Shown: positions 1-8,606 of the stretch, piece after piece | How positions within the stretch are numbered: the stretch's first letter is position 1 | How the letters are laid out: each line of letters opens with the position of its first letter | NCBI RefSeq assembly: GCF_014836905.1 | Contig: NZ_JACSPZ010000001.1 | Span: 248,001-312,000 of the forward strand | Length of the DNA stretch: 64,000 nucleotides | Reading direction: 5' to 3' | Source: Solibacillus faecavium | GTDB taxonomy: Bacteria > Bacillota > Bacilli > Bacillales_A > Planococcaceae | The notes under the pieces: model-generated | Told to the model about the DNA's origin: nothing | Database searches by the model: none | What the model saw: only the letters and a program-made list of their open reading frames with translations | Translations under genes and position numbers: made by a program

Positions 1-642
1 AATGACATTGTCTTTACCCATACCTAAAACTTCATCGTATGGACCAGTCATACCAACATCCGTAATATATGCTGTACCACCTGGATATATACGATTGTCA
101 GCTGTTTGTACATGGGTATGCGTTCCAACAACAACAGACGCTTTGCCATCCAAATGCCAGCCTAGTGCAATTTTTTCACTTGTTGCTTCTGCATGGAAAT
201 CGACAAATACGATTGGCGACGTTTTTTTCGCTTCTTCGACCATTTCGACTGCCATTGCAAATGGATCTTCATGTGGCGGTAAGAACACACGACCGTGTAA
301 GTTAATAACTGAAATCGTTACACCGTTTTTCGATACTTGCGTCATACCACGACCTGGTGCATCTTTCGAAAAGTTTGCCGGACGGACTAAATAATCCGCA
401 TCATCGATAAAATCAAAAATGTCCTTGTTATCCCACGTATGGTTGCCCATCGTAATGACATCGACACCCATTTGCAGTAAATCATTATAAATTGCACGTG
501 TAATGCCGCGCCCTGCTGCAGCATTTTCTCCGTTAGCAATAACTACATCCAAATTATATTTTTTCTTTAATCGGGGTAAATACTGTTCCACAGCATCTCG
601 ACCAATTGAACCTACGATATCTCCAATAAATAATACTTTCAT
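1..642 (-). CDS. ymdB: YmdB-family metallophosphoesterase (2',3'-cNMP phosphodiesterase), 3' end outside window
   Basis: The first 214 codons are present; the gene runs off the left edge. It starts MKVLFIGDIVGSIGRD and carries the metal-binding motifs of the YmdB/TIGR00282 family: GDIVG near residue 8, ANGENAAAGRG, MGNHTWDN, VDFHAEATSEK and VGTHTHVQTADN. In Bacillus this dinuclear-metal enzyme hydrolyses 2',3'-cyclic nucleotides and affects biofilm and motility decisions; it also interacts with RNase Y. In B. subtilis ymdB directly follows rny, but here about 4.5 kb of accessory genes separate the two. The start ATG at 642 fits the family N-terminus. Family assignment is secure from motifs; the function of this copy is inferred. 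Confidence 0.95.
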   Translation of the reverse strand, partial: MKVLFIGDIVGSIGRDAVEQYLPRLKKKYNLDVVIANGENAAAGRGITRAIYNDLLQMGVDVITMGNHTWDNKDIFDFIDDADYLVRPANFSKDAPGRGMTQVSKNGVTISVINLHGRVFLPPHEDPFAMAVEMVEEAKKTSPIVFVDFHAEATSEKIALGWHLDGKASVVVGTHTHVQTADNRIYPGGTAYITDVGMTGPYDEVLGMGKDNVI

Positions 643-737
643 TTTATACAACCACACTTTCTCATGTTAAGCATTCATTTTACCATTGTTTTTGGAATGT
701 ACGCAAAAAAACTGCTACAAATTGAATTGTAACAGAA

Positions 738-1523
738 TCAGAAGTTGAAATTTTTATTTTGATGACCATTCCATGTATCAGAGATGATACGCTGCAAATT
801 TTTCTCAGCATATAAGCCTAATTCTTGCTGTATTTTTTGCAGATTTGCAATGAATACAGGTGTATCTTCTATACGGCTCTCTGACTTAGTAATCGTCTCT
901 TTTTCTTTCGTTTCCTTTACCGAGTAACCTTGCCCATTTCCTAAATTATAAATTTTAAAAGACTGCTCATTTTTTACAACCGTTTCTATTGCTAACGAAT
1001 AGGCGTTCACTAGATCTTCCACTTGTATATCCGAAGCATTTAAATAGCGCAGCACAATACAGTTCATCTTATAGGCCATAGTATAATCCTGCAAAATTTG
1101 TTCACTAAAATATTTAGACCTTGCATATGGATTCGTCGTCTCGATATAGCTTTTCTCATGCAAAGGCTCTGTTAAAGCTGTAGACGAGTAGACAATATTT
1201 TTAACATGATGTTCCCGCATTATTTTCAGCAACACTAACGTTGCAGTTACATTGTTTTCATAATAAAGTTGCGGATTTTCATGGGATTCAACTTCCAGAC
1301 CTGCTGCTGCCAAATGCACAACAGTCTTAATTGGGAAAAGAGAAAAGACCTGCGTTAAACGCTTTTCATCTGCTATGTCCCCTTCAATAAAGATCGCCTG
1401 TTCATTCACTGCTTCACGACAACCTGTCGATAAATTATCGTACACAACAACCCGTTCTGACTCGACTAAGCGATTTACAACATGACTCCCAATATAGCCT
1501 GCTCCCCCAACGACTAAAATCAT
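738..1523 (-). CDS. Shortened GalE-like NAD-dependent sugar epimerase/dehydratase
   Basis: Extended short-chain dehydrogenase of the UDP-glucose 4-epimerase type, 261 residues against about 330 for GalE. The N-terminal NAD site (VVGGAGYIGSHVV), the catalytic Ser/Thr region (VYSSTAL) and the Tyr-x3-Lys motif (NPYARSK) are present. The sequence then passes directly from LRYLNAS to DIQVEDLVNAY, which in GalE are separated by about 50 residues of substrate-binding domain, and the C-terminal part is also shorter. It may bind NAD but is unlikely to be an ordinary 4-epimerase. It is the last gene of a three-gene glycan block. An alternative is a divergent dehydratase subfamily. The shortening is seen directly by recall of GalE; loss of function is inference. 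Confidence 0.75.
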   Translation of the reverse strand: MILVVGGAGYIGSHVVNRLVESERVVVYDNLSTGCREAVNEQAIFIEGDIADEKRLTQVFSLFPIKTVVHLAAAGLEVESHENPQLYYENNVTATLVLLKIMREHHVKNIVYSSTALTEPLHEKSYIETTNPYARSKYFSEQILQDYTMAYKMNCIVLRYLNASDIQVEDLVNAYSLAIETVVKNEQSFKIYNLGNGQGYSVKETKEKETITKSESRIEDTPVFIANLQKIQQELGLYAEKNLQRIISDTWNGHQNKNFNF

Positions 1524-1658
1524 CGTGCATTACCCCTTTCTATTCAAGAGTGAATAAATCTATTTGTATGGTAATGATGTCCTCCCCATGATGCATCTAG
1601 GTATTTGTATATTAATTTGATCCCCCTTAAAGTGGGGTTGATTAGCAAGTAACCCCTA

Positions 1659-2612
1659 TCAAGCCTTAACTTTACGTACTAACCGGAAAAATGTCGGATA
1701 TACTCTTAATCTCACTAACGGCTTCATCATCCGGTGTTTCCACGGTAACTGAGAGAAATTTTTGCTCTCTCTTATAATTTGCCGTTCCAGAGATTTTAAT
1801 TGCCTTGTGTTCGAAGTGGTCAATAATACATAATGATAGCGGTGAATATACAGCCGTAAATTTAGCGCTTCTATTACATTTCGATATTGTCTTTTATCAA
1901 AAAACTGCTTTAGTTGAGCGTACGTTTGCTCATGTGATTGTGCAATGGACGGGTTGTAGATTTTAGCAGGTCTACCCTCGCTTTGTACAAAGTTATACTG
2001 CGGCTCATTGACAATCGCAATTTTTTTCGCAAACGATAAATAACGGGCAACAAACCCTACATCCTCAAAGAAGGTGCGATTTTCAAAATACAGTTCCTCA
2101 TCGTGAATGATTTTCCGTAAAAACAGCTTATTCCACGCCACCGTATATGCTTCATTATGCTTTGCCAAAAAATAATCTACCGGATTCGTTTTAGACAATA
2201 ACGCTTCATTGATTTTATAATGCTTTTTGCGGTTCGTTTCCGGCCAATATTTCGTATAGCCGCATAAGACGAAATCTGCATATTTTTGCTCCGCCCGCTC
2301 GACAAGCTTTTCATACATTCTATATTCTACGAAATCGTTCCCGTCAACAAAGGCAATGTATTTTCCTTTGGCCTCTTTTATCCCCTCATTGCGTGCTTCA
2401 CTTAAACCGAGTTGATCAGAATCAATGAGGCGAAAACGGTCATCCTCTTTTACAAACTCTTCACAAAGACGGACTGTGTTATCGGTAAAAGCATGTTTAA
2501 CAATAAGCACTTCTATCGCTTGCAAAGATTGGTTTTGCAAGCTATGGAGACACGGTTTTATAGAGCCCTCCATACTATGGGCAGCGACAATTATTGATAC
2601 AATTGGTATCAT
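1659..2612 (-). CDS. Family 2 glycosyltransferase with altered donor-site motifs
   Basis: A 317-residue GT-A fold glycosyltransferase starting MIPIVSIIVAAHSMEGSIKPC, typical of GT2 enzymes that build cell-surface polysaccharides. The start at 2612 is chosen because AAGGAGG lies 7 nt upstream; a longer frame reaches 2630 but would place the start inside the ribosome site. Two usual signatures are changed. The V(N/D)DGSxD nucleotide-binding motif reads VKHAFTDNT (about residues 38-46), and the DxDD metal motif reads VDGNDF (about 89-94). The C-terminal half (about 200-317) is basic and less conserved. It sits 48 nt downstream of the ATP-grasp gene in the same block. The family is clear; the acceptor and donor are not known, and catalysis is doubtful. 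Confidence 0.85.
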   Translation of the reverse strand: MIPIVSIIVAAHSMEGSIKPCLHSLQNQSLQAIEVLIVKHAFTDNTVRLCEEFVKEDDRFRLIDSDQLGLSEARNEGIKEAKGKYIAFVDGNDFVEYRMYEKLVERAEQKYADFVLCGYTKYWPETNRKKHYKINEALLSKTNPVDYFLAKHNEAYTVAWNKLFLRKIIHDEELYFENRTFFEDVGFVARYLSFAKKIAIVNEPQYNFVQSEGRPAKIYNPSIAQSHEQTYAQLKQFFDKRQYRNVIEALNLRLYIHRYHYVLLTTSNTRQLKSLERQIIRESKNFSQLPWKHRMMKPLVRLRVYPTFFRLVRKVKA

Positions 2613-2660
2613 GTAAAATCCTCCTTGCAAATTAAAGTAATGAAATAATTTAGAGCATCG

Positions 2661-3572
2661 TTACGATTTTGACCGAGCAATTGAAATAGGTTGTTTACGT
2701 TTTCCGATATTCAACTCAAGCCATTGCCCAAGTTCTCGGTTCGCCTGCTCATGAATATCGATATTCAGGCAGGCATCAGGTGTAAAGCTCAGCTTATTAA
2801 AATAAATTTTCTCATCCACGATATTCAAATCGACACGGACATACGTAAATGGTTTACTTAGCTTTTTAGCAATTGCCAGTAGATCTTCCAGCTGTTTTGG
2901 CTTAGATTCTGAAATCTCATAAGGAAGCTTTTTCTCAATATATCCCGTATCTTCCCAATCGGGTGTCAGCATAACCGATTGCTCATTTCGTGTATTACGT
3001 TTTAATGCAAGTTCAATAATTTTAGGTTCTCCATGGAAGCAATGTATTTTGTATGCATTGGAAATGTCGCTTCTTGAAGGCTCTATATATTTCTCAATAA
3101 TAATTCTCGGTTTAATCTTTAAATAATGAGGTTCCGCATTAATAAGTGCATAGTTCGTCGCCATCATTTCCGCTAATTGTAACCTCGTTTTTTGGTAGTC
3201 CAATTCTCTTTTATTCTCGCAAACAATTGTAAACCCAGAGCCATGCGTGCATTTCATAACGAATTTCCTTGGTAATTGCTCAAAAATAATATCCTCTATT
3301 TCTTCAAAAATACCGATAATCGGTACTAATAAATGGCTATATCCGAGTGCAATCATATATTCTCGCATCTTCACTTTATCCGTAAACCTCACTTTGAACT
3401 CTACATCCTCAAACAATTTAAGCCACATAAGCTTCTCACTGAAAGTTTGCGGATTGTCCAAATTCAAACTATGTTTAAACGTTTTCCAGAACAGCAGTTT
3501 ACTTGCAAAGACCGGGGATAATTTCACAATCTGCGCAAAAGTAAAACGCTTTGCTTTTAAAGTTGTTTGCAT
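2661..3572 (-). CDS. TupA-like ATP-grasp polysaccharide protein
   Basis: A 303-residue protein of the TupA-like ATP-grasp family (the teichuronopeptide/capsule type). Recognisable parts are the N-terminal FSEKLMWLK element, KVKMREYMIALGY, the nucleotide-binding KCTHGSGF (about residues 107-114), the IIEKYIEP strand (about 158-165) and VRVDLNIVDEKIYF (245-258). Members of this family normally end that last strand with F-G-E-(L/I)-T-F, the Glu being a magnesium ligand. Here it reads F-N-K-L-S-F (N259, K260). A good ribosome site (GAGGAGG) precedes the ATG at 3572. It is the first gene of the glycan block. It probably takes part in decorating a surface polymer, but the missing Glu makes ATP-grasp activity uncertain. 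Confidence 0.8.
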   Translation of the reverse strand: MQTTLKAKRFTFAQIVKLSPVFASKLLFWKTFKHSLNLDNPQTFSEKLMWLKLFEDVEFKVRFTDKVKMREYMIALGYSHLLVPIIGIFEEIEDIIFEQLPRKFVMKCTHGSGFTIVCENKRELDYQKTRLQLAEMMATNYALINAEPHYLKIKPRIIIEKYIEPSRSDISNAYKIHCFHGEPKIIELALKRNTRNEQSVMLTPDWEDTGYIEKKLPYEISESKPKQLEDLLAIAKKLSKPFTYVRVDLNIVDEKIYFNKLSFTPDACLNIDIHEQANRELGQWLELNIGKRKQPISIARSKS

Positions 3573-3827
3573 TAACTAACCTCCTCTTTCACATTACTAA
3601 TAGTCTTCAAAGATTAGTGGAATGAAAGTGAGTGTGAATAATAATGCAGATGTAGTGCAGTTAAATTTATATTGATCGCTTAAAATATTGCTGTTAATAG
3701 ATTATAAAAATAAATTTAATGATTACAGAAAATACCATAACTTTCTTTTTTAATATTATAGTCACGAGTGATTTAATATATACCTAATATTGTAAGATTT
3801 CTCTCTATTAATTATTGAAATGCCAAA

Positions 3828-3870
3828 TAGCACCCGCCTGATAGAAGACGGGGGCTACTCTATATTTTTT
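3828..3870 (+). terminator. Orphan rho-independent terminator
   Basis: TAGCaCCCG pairs with CGGGgGCTA around a 12-nt loop (3828-3857), followed by a T-rich tail ending in TTTTTT. The U-run is on the plus strand, but no plus-strand gene precedes it, so it either ends an unrecognised small RNA or is left over from a lost gene. Confidence 0.5.
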
Positions 3871-4285
3871 AATTGTCGATTTCACTCGAAATACCATTTC
3901 TACTGAAGGTTTTGATAAAAATGGACAGCATTCGTCAGTACGTTATTTTTTATTGGAAATCCAAAAATAATGTAGAATGATGTCATCAACATATTTTAAA
4001 TAAGTCGTTTTTTGTTTTAAAAATTCACGAAAAATAGAGTATACTACATATAAGTATTATGTAAACTAACTTTCTCTATGAGCAATAATTAATTATTTTA
4101 AAAAAATTTTCTTTAACAAATTTCAACCTCATTTCAACCTCATTTCTTCAGTGCAAAAAAACCTCTTCCATCAACCTGTTTTAATCCTCTCAACAACGAA
4201 CCATTTTTGTCCCTTCACATGAGCACAAAAAAGTCCGCTCAAAAAGATTTAATTATTTTTTTAATTATTTTTAAAAAGATATATT

Positions 4286-4318
4286 GTTGCGTTAAAACGC
4301 AACTGCGTGTTTTTTTTC
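4286..4318 (+). terminator. Orphan terminator-like hairpin
   Basis: GTTGCGTT and AACGCAAC form a perfect 8-bp stem with a 2-nt centre (4286-4303). A run of eight or more T starts at 4310 on the plus strand. No gene is seen just upstream on that strand. Confidence 0.4.
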
Positions 4319-4436
4319 TCTGTGCATTTCATAATCGGATCTCCCCAAAAAATTATTTTCAATTTGTATGTCCCTTTTTTTGATTTTGGAAGCCATATAT
4401 AGGGCAAGACAGAATTCAAAGGATGGAGGTTGCAAC

Positions 4437-4727
4437 ATGCAATTATTAGAGAATGGTAGACAGCTATTTTTATCACAGGATTTAGCGGTACGTATCGGTA
4501 TTGTGTTGGCGCTATTCCTTCAGCATCTGTATTACCGATTACAAACGCAAGATGTGGTGAAGGACGGAACATTTGGTACCGGCAAACTTATCAAGGGTGA
4601 GCAAAGCAATGCTCATTTATGGATGCAAAAGACCATATCCGACTGTATAGCTGATATAAGTTTGCTACAATATGATTTCTTTCTCTTTACTACAAAATTA
4701 GAGAAACTATCCTCTACAGCTCCGTAA
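4437..4727 (+). pseudogene. Probable relic of a phage-type replication initiator N-terminal domain
   Basis: A 96-codon plus-strand frame with a fair ribosome site (TGGAGG, 7 nt before the ATG). Residues 8-44 (RQLFLSQDLAVRIGI, then LALFLQHLYYRLQ and KDG) resemble the start of phage replication/DnaD-like proteins, which read roughly LP-LA-IGLNEAIVLQQIHYWL followed by a DG turn. Past about residue 45 the likeness fades to scattered positions (LWMQKTIS for the usual FWS-TI helix) and the frame ends early. It stands alone next to an IS relic, so I read it as a decayed prophage fragment. This rests on recall of the family; it could also be a chance frame. Confidence 0.4.
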
Positions 4728-4879
4728 TATTAATGATAATAGTGACTTTTATCAATTTTTTAATTATTTAATATTGCTCCATAAATATTCGCTTTAGAAG
4801 CTATTAACATATCTTTCGCTTAAAGTATATTATCTTTCTCAGCTTCTTCTGAATTAATAATTAAAAGAGTGCCTTCACA

Positions 4880-5011
4880 TTATTGTTTCGCCCAATTAAG
4901 AATTGCTTTGTGATCTGTTCCAATAGTTTTAGCAATTTCGTGTGAACTTTCATTGCCTTTTATGTATCGGAAGACTGCTTGTAGTTTTTCTTCTAATGTA
5001 AATTTAGCCAT
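4880..5011 (-). pseudogene. Truncated IS3-family transposase OrfA
   Basis: A 43-residue frame beginning MAKFTLEEKLQAVFRYIKG and continuing NESSHEIAKTIGTDHKAI. This is the helix-turn-helix at the N-terminus of IS150-type OrfA, normally about 100-170 residues. It ends at a TAA after LNWAKQ. GGAGGAG lies about 10 nt upstream of the ATG. The bases beyond the stop do not give a convincing continuation in any frame, so it is a truncated non-functional copy, although a small DNA-binding peptide could still be made. Confidence 0.75.
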
Positions 5012-5065
5012 ATAAAAACTACTCCTCCAAATGAAAGAGGTGTCTGACATTTGGGGAGCAGTTCA
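4880..5065 (-). mobile_element. IS3-family (IS150-like) insertion sequence relic, left end only
   Basis: Read on the minus strand, the element begins near 5065 with TGAACTGCTCCCCAAATGTC and continues to AGACACC, the style of terminal repeat seen in IS150-group elements. A transposase OrfA start follows after a good ribosome site. Only the first 43 codons of OrfA survive before a stop, and no OrfB or matching right end is seen. The relic abuts the rny terminator, which suggests that transposition or recombination helped open the rny-ymdB interval. Confidence 0.7.
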
Positions 5066-5089
5066 ATAGCAGGGGGGTTCATTTCCATA

Positions 5090-5132
5090 AAAAAACTGTA
5101 GAAAAACTCAAGTTCTTTGAGTTTTTCTACAG
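5090..5132 (-). terminator. Rho-independent terminator of rny
   Basis: A perfect 16-bp stem (5096-5111 with 5117-5132) with a 5-nt loop lies 35 nt past the rny stop. On the minus strand it is followed by TTTTTT. Confidence 0.9.
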
Positions 5133-5167
5133 TCTAAATTTAATTATAAATATCCAGTAGTTTTAGA

Positions 5168-6721
5168 TTACTTCGCGTATTCCACCGAACGTGTTTCACG
5201 GATAACCGTTACTTTAATATGCCCTGGATAATCGAGTTCTTCTTCAATACGTTTGCGAATATCACGCGCTAAACGATGTGACGCAAGATCATCAATCTTT
5301 TCCGGTTGTACAATAATGCGTACTTCACGGCCTGCTTGAATCGCAAACGATTTTTCAACGCCATCATAGCTTTCCGAAATTTCTTCAAGCTTTTCAAGTC
5401 GGCGAATATAGTTTTCAAGTGTTTCACTACGTGCACCTGGGCGAGCGGCTGATAATGCATCGGCTGCTGCTACAAGTACTGCAATGACAGAAGTAGCTTC
5501 AGTATCACCATGGTGAGAAGCAATTGAGTTAATAACAACTGGGTGCTCTTTATACTTAGTTGCTAGTTCCACACCAATTTCTACGTGGCTTCCTTCAACT
5601 TCGTGGTCAATTGCTTTCCCGATATCATGCAGTAAACCTGCACGACGCGCTAATGTCACATCTTCGCCTAATTCAGCAGCAAGTAATCCTGCTAAGTGGG
5701 CTACTTCGATTGAGTGTTTCAATACATTTTGACCATAGCTTGTACGGTATTTCATACGACCAAGGATTTTCATTAAATCTGGATGCAGGTTGTGAATACC
5801 TACTTCAAATGTTGTCTGTTCCCCTGTTTCGCGGATTTGTTCATCCACTTCACGGCGGGATTTTTCAACCATTTCTTCAATACGTGCCGGGTGAATACGA
5901 CCATCTTGAACTAGTTTTTCCAGTGCAAGGCGTGCTGTTTCACGGCGGATTGGATCAAAGCCAGATAGAATAACTGCTTCAGGTGTATCATCAATAATTA
6001 AATCAATACCAGTTAGCGTTTCCAGTGTTCGAATGTTACGACCTTCACGACCTATGATGCGACCTTTCATCTCATCATTTGGTAAATTTACAACGGACAC
6101 TGTTGTTTCTGCAACATGGTCAGCTGCAAAGCGTTGTAGTGCAAGTGATAATATTTCGCGAGCTTTTTTGTCTGAATCTTCTTTCGCACGTGTTTCCGCT
6201 TCTTTTGTCATGACTGCAATATCCGTTGAAAGTTCATTTTCAACTTCTTGCAAAATAACCTCTTTTGCTTCTTCACGTGTCAGAGCTGCAATACGCTCAA
6301 GCTCTGTTTTTTGACTTGCAACAAGTTCTTCTACTTTGCTTTCCATCTGTTCAATATGCTGTTGTCTGCTTGCCAGAGCTTCTTCTTTACGCTCTAGGCT
6401 CGTCTCTCTTTTATTCAGAGCATCATCTTTGCGGTCAAGATTTTCTTCTCTTTGCAATAAACGGTTCTCTTGTTTCTGAAGCTCGCCACGACGGTCTCGA
6501 ATGTCGTTTTCTGCTTCAGAACGAAATTTGTGAGTTTCATCCTTTGCTTCAAGTAGTGCTTCCTTTTTAAGAGCATCTGCTTCGCGTTTCGCATCTTCTA
6601 CGATTTGCTCAGCTACATGCTTTGCACCAGTGACTTTTGATTCATTCACGTTTTTCATGTAAAAATAGATAACAGCAACACCGACAGCGAATCCTAGCAA
6701 AGCAGGGAGAATCATTTCCAT
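5168..6721 (-). CDS. rny: Ribonuclease Y
   Basis: The 517-residue membrane-anchored endoribonuclease that starts mRNA decay in Bacillales. It has an N-terminal membrane helix (residues 4-22), a long charged coiled coil (about 30-200), a KH domain with [11 protein letters not shown] (220-230) and an HD domain with [10 protein letters not shown] and LLHDIGKA (H365, D366 as metal ligands). The length matches the family (about 520). The start has AGGAGGG 10 nt upstream. A sigma-A promoter lies 117 nt upstream (6838-6866) and a strong terminator directly after. In many Bacilli ymdB follows immediately; here the terminator is followed by IS debris instead. Confidence 0.98.
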   Translation of the reverse strand: MEMILPALLGFAVGVAVIYFYMKNVNESKVTGAKHVAEQIVEDAKREADALKKEALLEAKDETHKFRSEAENDIRDRRGELQKQENRLLQREENLDRKDDALNKRETSLERKEEALASRQQHIEQMESKVEELVASQKTELERIAALTREEAKEVILQEVENELSTDIAVMTKEAETRAKEDSDKKAREILSLALQRFAADHVAETTVSVVNLPNDEMKGRIIGREGRNIRTLETLTGIDLIIDDTPEAVILSGFDPIRRETARLALEKLVQDGRIHPARIEEMVEKSRREVDEQIRETGEQTTFEVGIHNLHPDLMKILGRMKYRTSYGQNVLKHSIEVAHLAGLLAAELGEDVTLARRAGLLHDIGKAIDHEVEGSHVEIGVELATKYKEHPVVINSIASHHGDTEATSVIAVLVAAADALSAARPGARSETLENYIRRLEKLEEISESYDGVEKSFAIQAGREVRIIVQPEKIDDLASHRLARDIRKRIEEELDYPGHIKVTVIRETRSVEYAK

Positions 6722-6837
6722 AATACTAATCCCTCCTAAGCTGATATGTCTGATGTTCTTCTAGTCGGCTATATATGTTTTCGAATTTTCAAACATATTG
6801 CCTATTTCATTTCAAAATTTAGAAATTATACATTTTA

Positions 6838-6866
6838 ATTGTATAGTTCATAATTAGGTATGTCAA
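6838..6866 (-). promoter_or_regulatory. Sigma-A promoter of rny
   Basis: On the minus strand TTGACA (6861-6866) and TACAAT (6838-6843) are separated by 17 nt. The -35 is perfect and the -10 has one mismatch. The predicted leader of rny is about 110 nt. Confidence 0.8.
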
Positions 6867-6987
6867 GAATAGCCATGGTTAAAGGGGTTTTTATATTTTT
6901 AGGATTGGGTTGTTTCAGAGCATGCCGCGTCGAGGTGGAAAGTACTTGTTTATTGCGGTGGCACACGGCGACTGGGTTGGCAGGATT

Positions 6988-7326
6988 TTCTAATAAATCT
7001 TTAAAAGTTCTAATATATTTTTATTTGTGCTAATAAACTTTCGATTTTCTAATATATCCCAAACTTTTTTAGATATCTTTATCTTAAAGTGTCTCTTAAG
7101 ACGTGTCCATTTTTCATACTAACCTCACTTTTGCTAATAAGTGAACCCCATTTTCCAATATCCCCATCTGATTTTCTAATATCAGGTGGAGATTTTCGAA
7201 TAAAGAAAACAATTGTTCTAATAAAATCCCCGAAAGCATTCCCCAACGGTTTCCCCAGAGCAAAGTCAGACCAAGTTTCTAATATCCACCTCTAAACTTC
7301 TAATCTAACGCAAAGTTCTTCTAATA
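6988..7326. repeat. Array of TTCTAATA motifs at a 21-bp period
   Basis: In the 724-bp gap between rny and recA the octamer TTCTAATA or a one-base variant starts at 6988, 7008, 7028, 7047, then 7132, 7153, 7174, 7195, 7216, then 7277, 7298 and 7319. Steps within each group are 19-21 bp, mostly exactly 21, i.e. two turns of B-DNA. The bases between motifs are not conserved. Read on the minus strand the middle group is in frame and gives heptads of the type IRKSxxD, but stops interrupt every frame of the whole array, so it is probably not a gene. Confidence 0.85.
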
Positions 7327-7404
7327 AATTTACACGCCGCACACTCCACATGACTAAATGAAGTCATTCAACCGCCCCAGCCCATGCACTCCCCCCTACC
7401 AAAA

Positions 7405-7437
7405 ACAAAAACCCAAGCAAGAACACTCGCTTGGGTT
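7405..7437 (-). terminator. Rho-independent terminator of recA
   Basis: AACCCAAGC (7410-7418 on the complement) pairs with GCTTGGGTT (7429-7437) around a 10-nt loop. It starts 9 nt past the recA stop and is followed on the minus strand by a T-rich tail. Confidence 0.9.
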
Positions 7438-7445
7438 CGCAAATA

Positions 7446-8510
7446 TTATTTTTCTTCTTCAAATAATTCCAGTTCATCGATTTCTTCTTCTGCTGTGTCA
7501 TTGGCACCGATTGTATAGCCAAGCTCGCCGATTCCGAAATGTTGACGGATTTTTTCTGTTACATCCTCTTTAATTGCAGGGTTTTCTTTTAAGAATTGTT
7601 TTACGTTTTCACGGCCTTGGCCAATTCGTTCATTATTATATGAATACCATGAACCGCTCTTTTGGATAATATCCAGTTCTGCACCGATGTCGACGATTTC
7701 ACCTTCTTTTGAAATCCCTTCACCGTACATAATGTCTACTTCTGCTGTACGGAATGGTGGAGCTACTTTATTTTTAACAACTTTGATTTTCGTTTTGTTA
7801 CCGATAATTTCTGTACCTTGCTTAATCGCTTCACCGCGACGTACTTCTAAACGGATAGAAGAGTAGAATTTAAGGGCACGTCCACCTGTTGTTGTTTCCG
7901 GATTACCGAACATAACTCCGATTTTTTCACGAACTTGGTTGATGAAAATAGCAAGCGTATTTGATTTGTTGATAACACCTGATAATTTACGTAATGCCTG
8001 AGACATTAAACGAGCTTGAAGACCCATGTGCGAGTCACCCATTTCGCCTTCAATCTCTGCTTTTGGTACTAATGCTGCTACAGAGTCGATTACGATAATA
8101 TCAATCGCACCAGAACGTACTAATGCTTCCGCGATTTCAAGTGCTTGTTCACCTGTATCCGGCTGTGATAATAGTAACTCATCTATATTAACGCCTAATT
8201 TTTGTGCATATACCGGGTCAAGTGCGTGCTCAGCATCGATAAATGCTGCTGTACCGCCATTTGCCTGTATTTCTGCGATGGCATGTAATGTAACTGTTGT
8301 TTTACCAGATGATTCTGGTCCGTATACTTCTACAATACGTCCACGTGGGTAGCCGCCTATACCTAATGCTGCATCAATTGCGATAGAGCCTGATGAAGTT
8401 GTCTCCATATGTCGGTTGGAATTTTCACCTAACTTCATGACAGAACCTTTACCGAATTGTTTTTCTATTTGTTTTAACGCCATGTCTAACGCTGCTTTAC
8501 GATCGCTCAA
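7446..8510 (-). CDS. recA: Recombinase RecA
   Basis: The 354-residue strand-exchange protein and co-protease for LexA. Visible are the Walker A motif GPESSGKT (64-71), the [10 protein letters not shown] region, the [10 protein letters not shown] Walker B, the L2 loop area [27 protein letters not shown] and an acidic C-terminal tail ([17 protein letters not shown]). The start codon is TTG at 8510, chosen because AAGGAGG lies 8-14 nt upstream and [20 protein letters not shown] is the family N-terminus. It is transcribed from its own LexA-regulated promoter, with the operator buried in the upstream cinA terminator. cinA lies just upstream, as in many Firmicutes. Confidence 0.99.
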   Translation of the reverse strand: MSDRKAALDMALKQIEKQFGKGSVMKLGENSNRHMETTSSGSIAIDAALGIGGYPRGRIVEVYGPESSGKTTVTLHAIAEIQANGGTAAFIDAEHALDPVYAQKLGVNIDELLLSQPDTGEQALEIAEALVRSGAIDIIVIDSVAALVPKAEIEGEMGDSHMGLQARLMSQALRKLSGVINKSNTLAIFINQVREKIGVMFGNPETTTGGRALKFYSSIRLEVRRGEAIKQGTEIIGNKTKIKVVKNKVAPPFRTAEVDIMYGEGISKEGEIVDIGAELDIIQKSGSWYSYNNERIGQGRENVKQFLKENPAIKEDVTEKIRQHFGIGELGYTIGANDTAEEEIDELELFEEEK

Positions 8511-8555
8511 ACTATTTCCTCCTTAAGAAAAAAGCTTTATTTAACTTATGTCTCT

Positions 8556-8606
8556 ATTATACTTGCTAATGAGATAACATTCAAGAAAAAAGCGAACATA
8601 TTTTCG
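8556..8606 (-). promoter_or_regulatory. recA promoter with LexA (SOS) box
   Basis: Minus strand: TTGAAT (8579-8584), 17 nt, TATAAT (8556-8561). Eight bases upstream of the -35 is CGAAAATATGTTCG (8593-8606), a near match to the Gram-positive SOS box CGAAC-N4-GTTCG. The same bases form part of the cinA terminator stem. Confidence 0.85.

Larger units (their letters stand above)
3573..4436. other. AT-rich intergenic stretch with plus-strand terminators and no credible intact gene
   Basis: About 860 bp upstream of the glycan block. I find no intact gene. It contains two terminator-like hairpins pointing to the plus strand (3828-3870 and 4286-4318) although no plus-strand gene precedes them, a short direct repeat (TTTCAACCTCA twice near 4123-4145), and long A/T runs. 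It looks like the scar of deleted genes at the edge of an accessory insertion. Confidence 0.5.

Noticed and set aside
1600-1660. Alternative pairing GGGGTT/AACCCC/AAGGGGG between the GT2 and epimerase genes
   Set aside because: Stems are short and no T-run follows; too weak to call an attenuator.
4261-4572. 103-codon minus-strand frame overlapping the phage-like relic
   Set aside because: Low-complexity tail, no ribosome site and it runs across the T-rich hairpin at 4286-4318; no recognisable family.
7089-7295. 68-codon plus-strand frame in the first 21-bp array
   Set aside because: Its heptad look follows from the 21-bp period; no ribosome site, and it does not span the array.
6988-7326. 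CRISPR array
   Set aside because: Repeats are only 8-9 bp with 12-13-bp gaps, no leader or cas genes; size and structure do not fit CRISPR.
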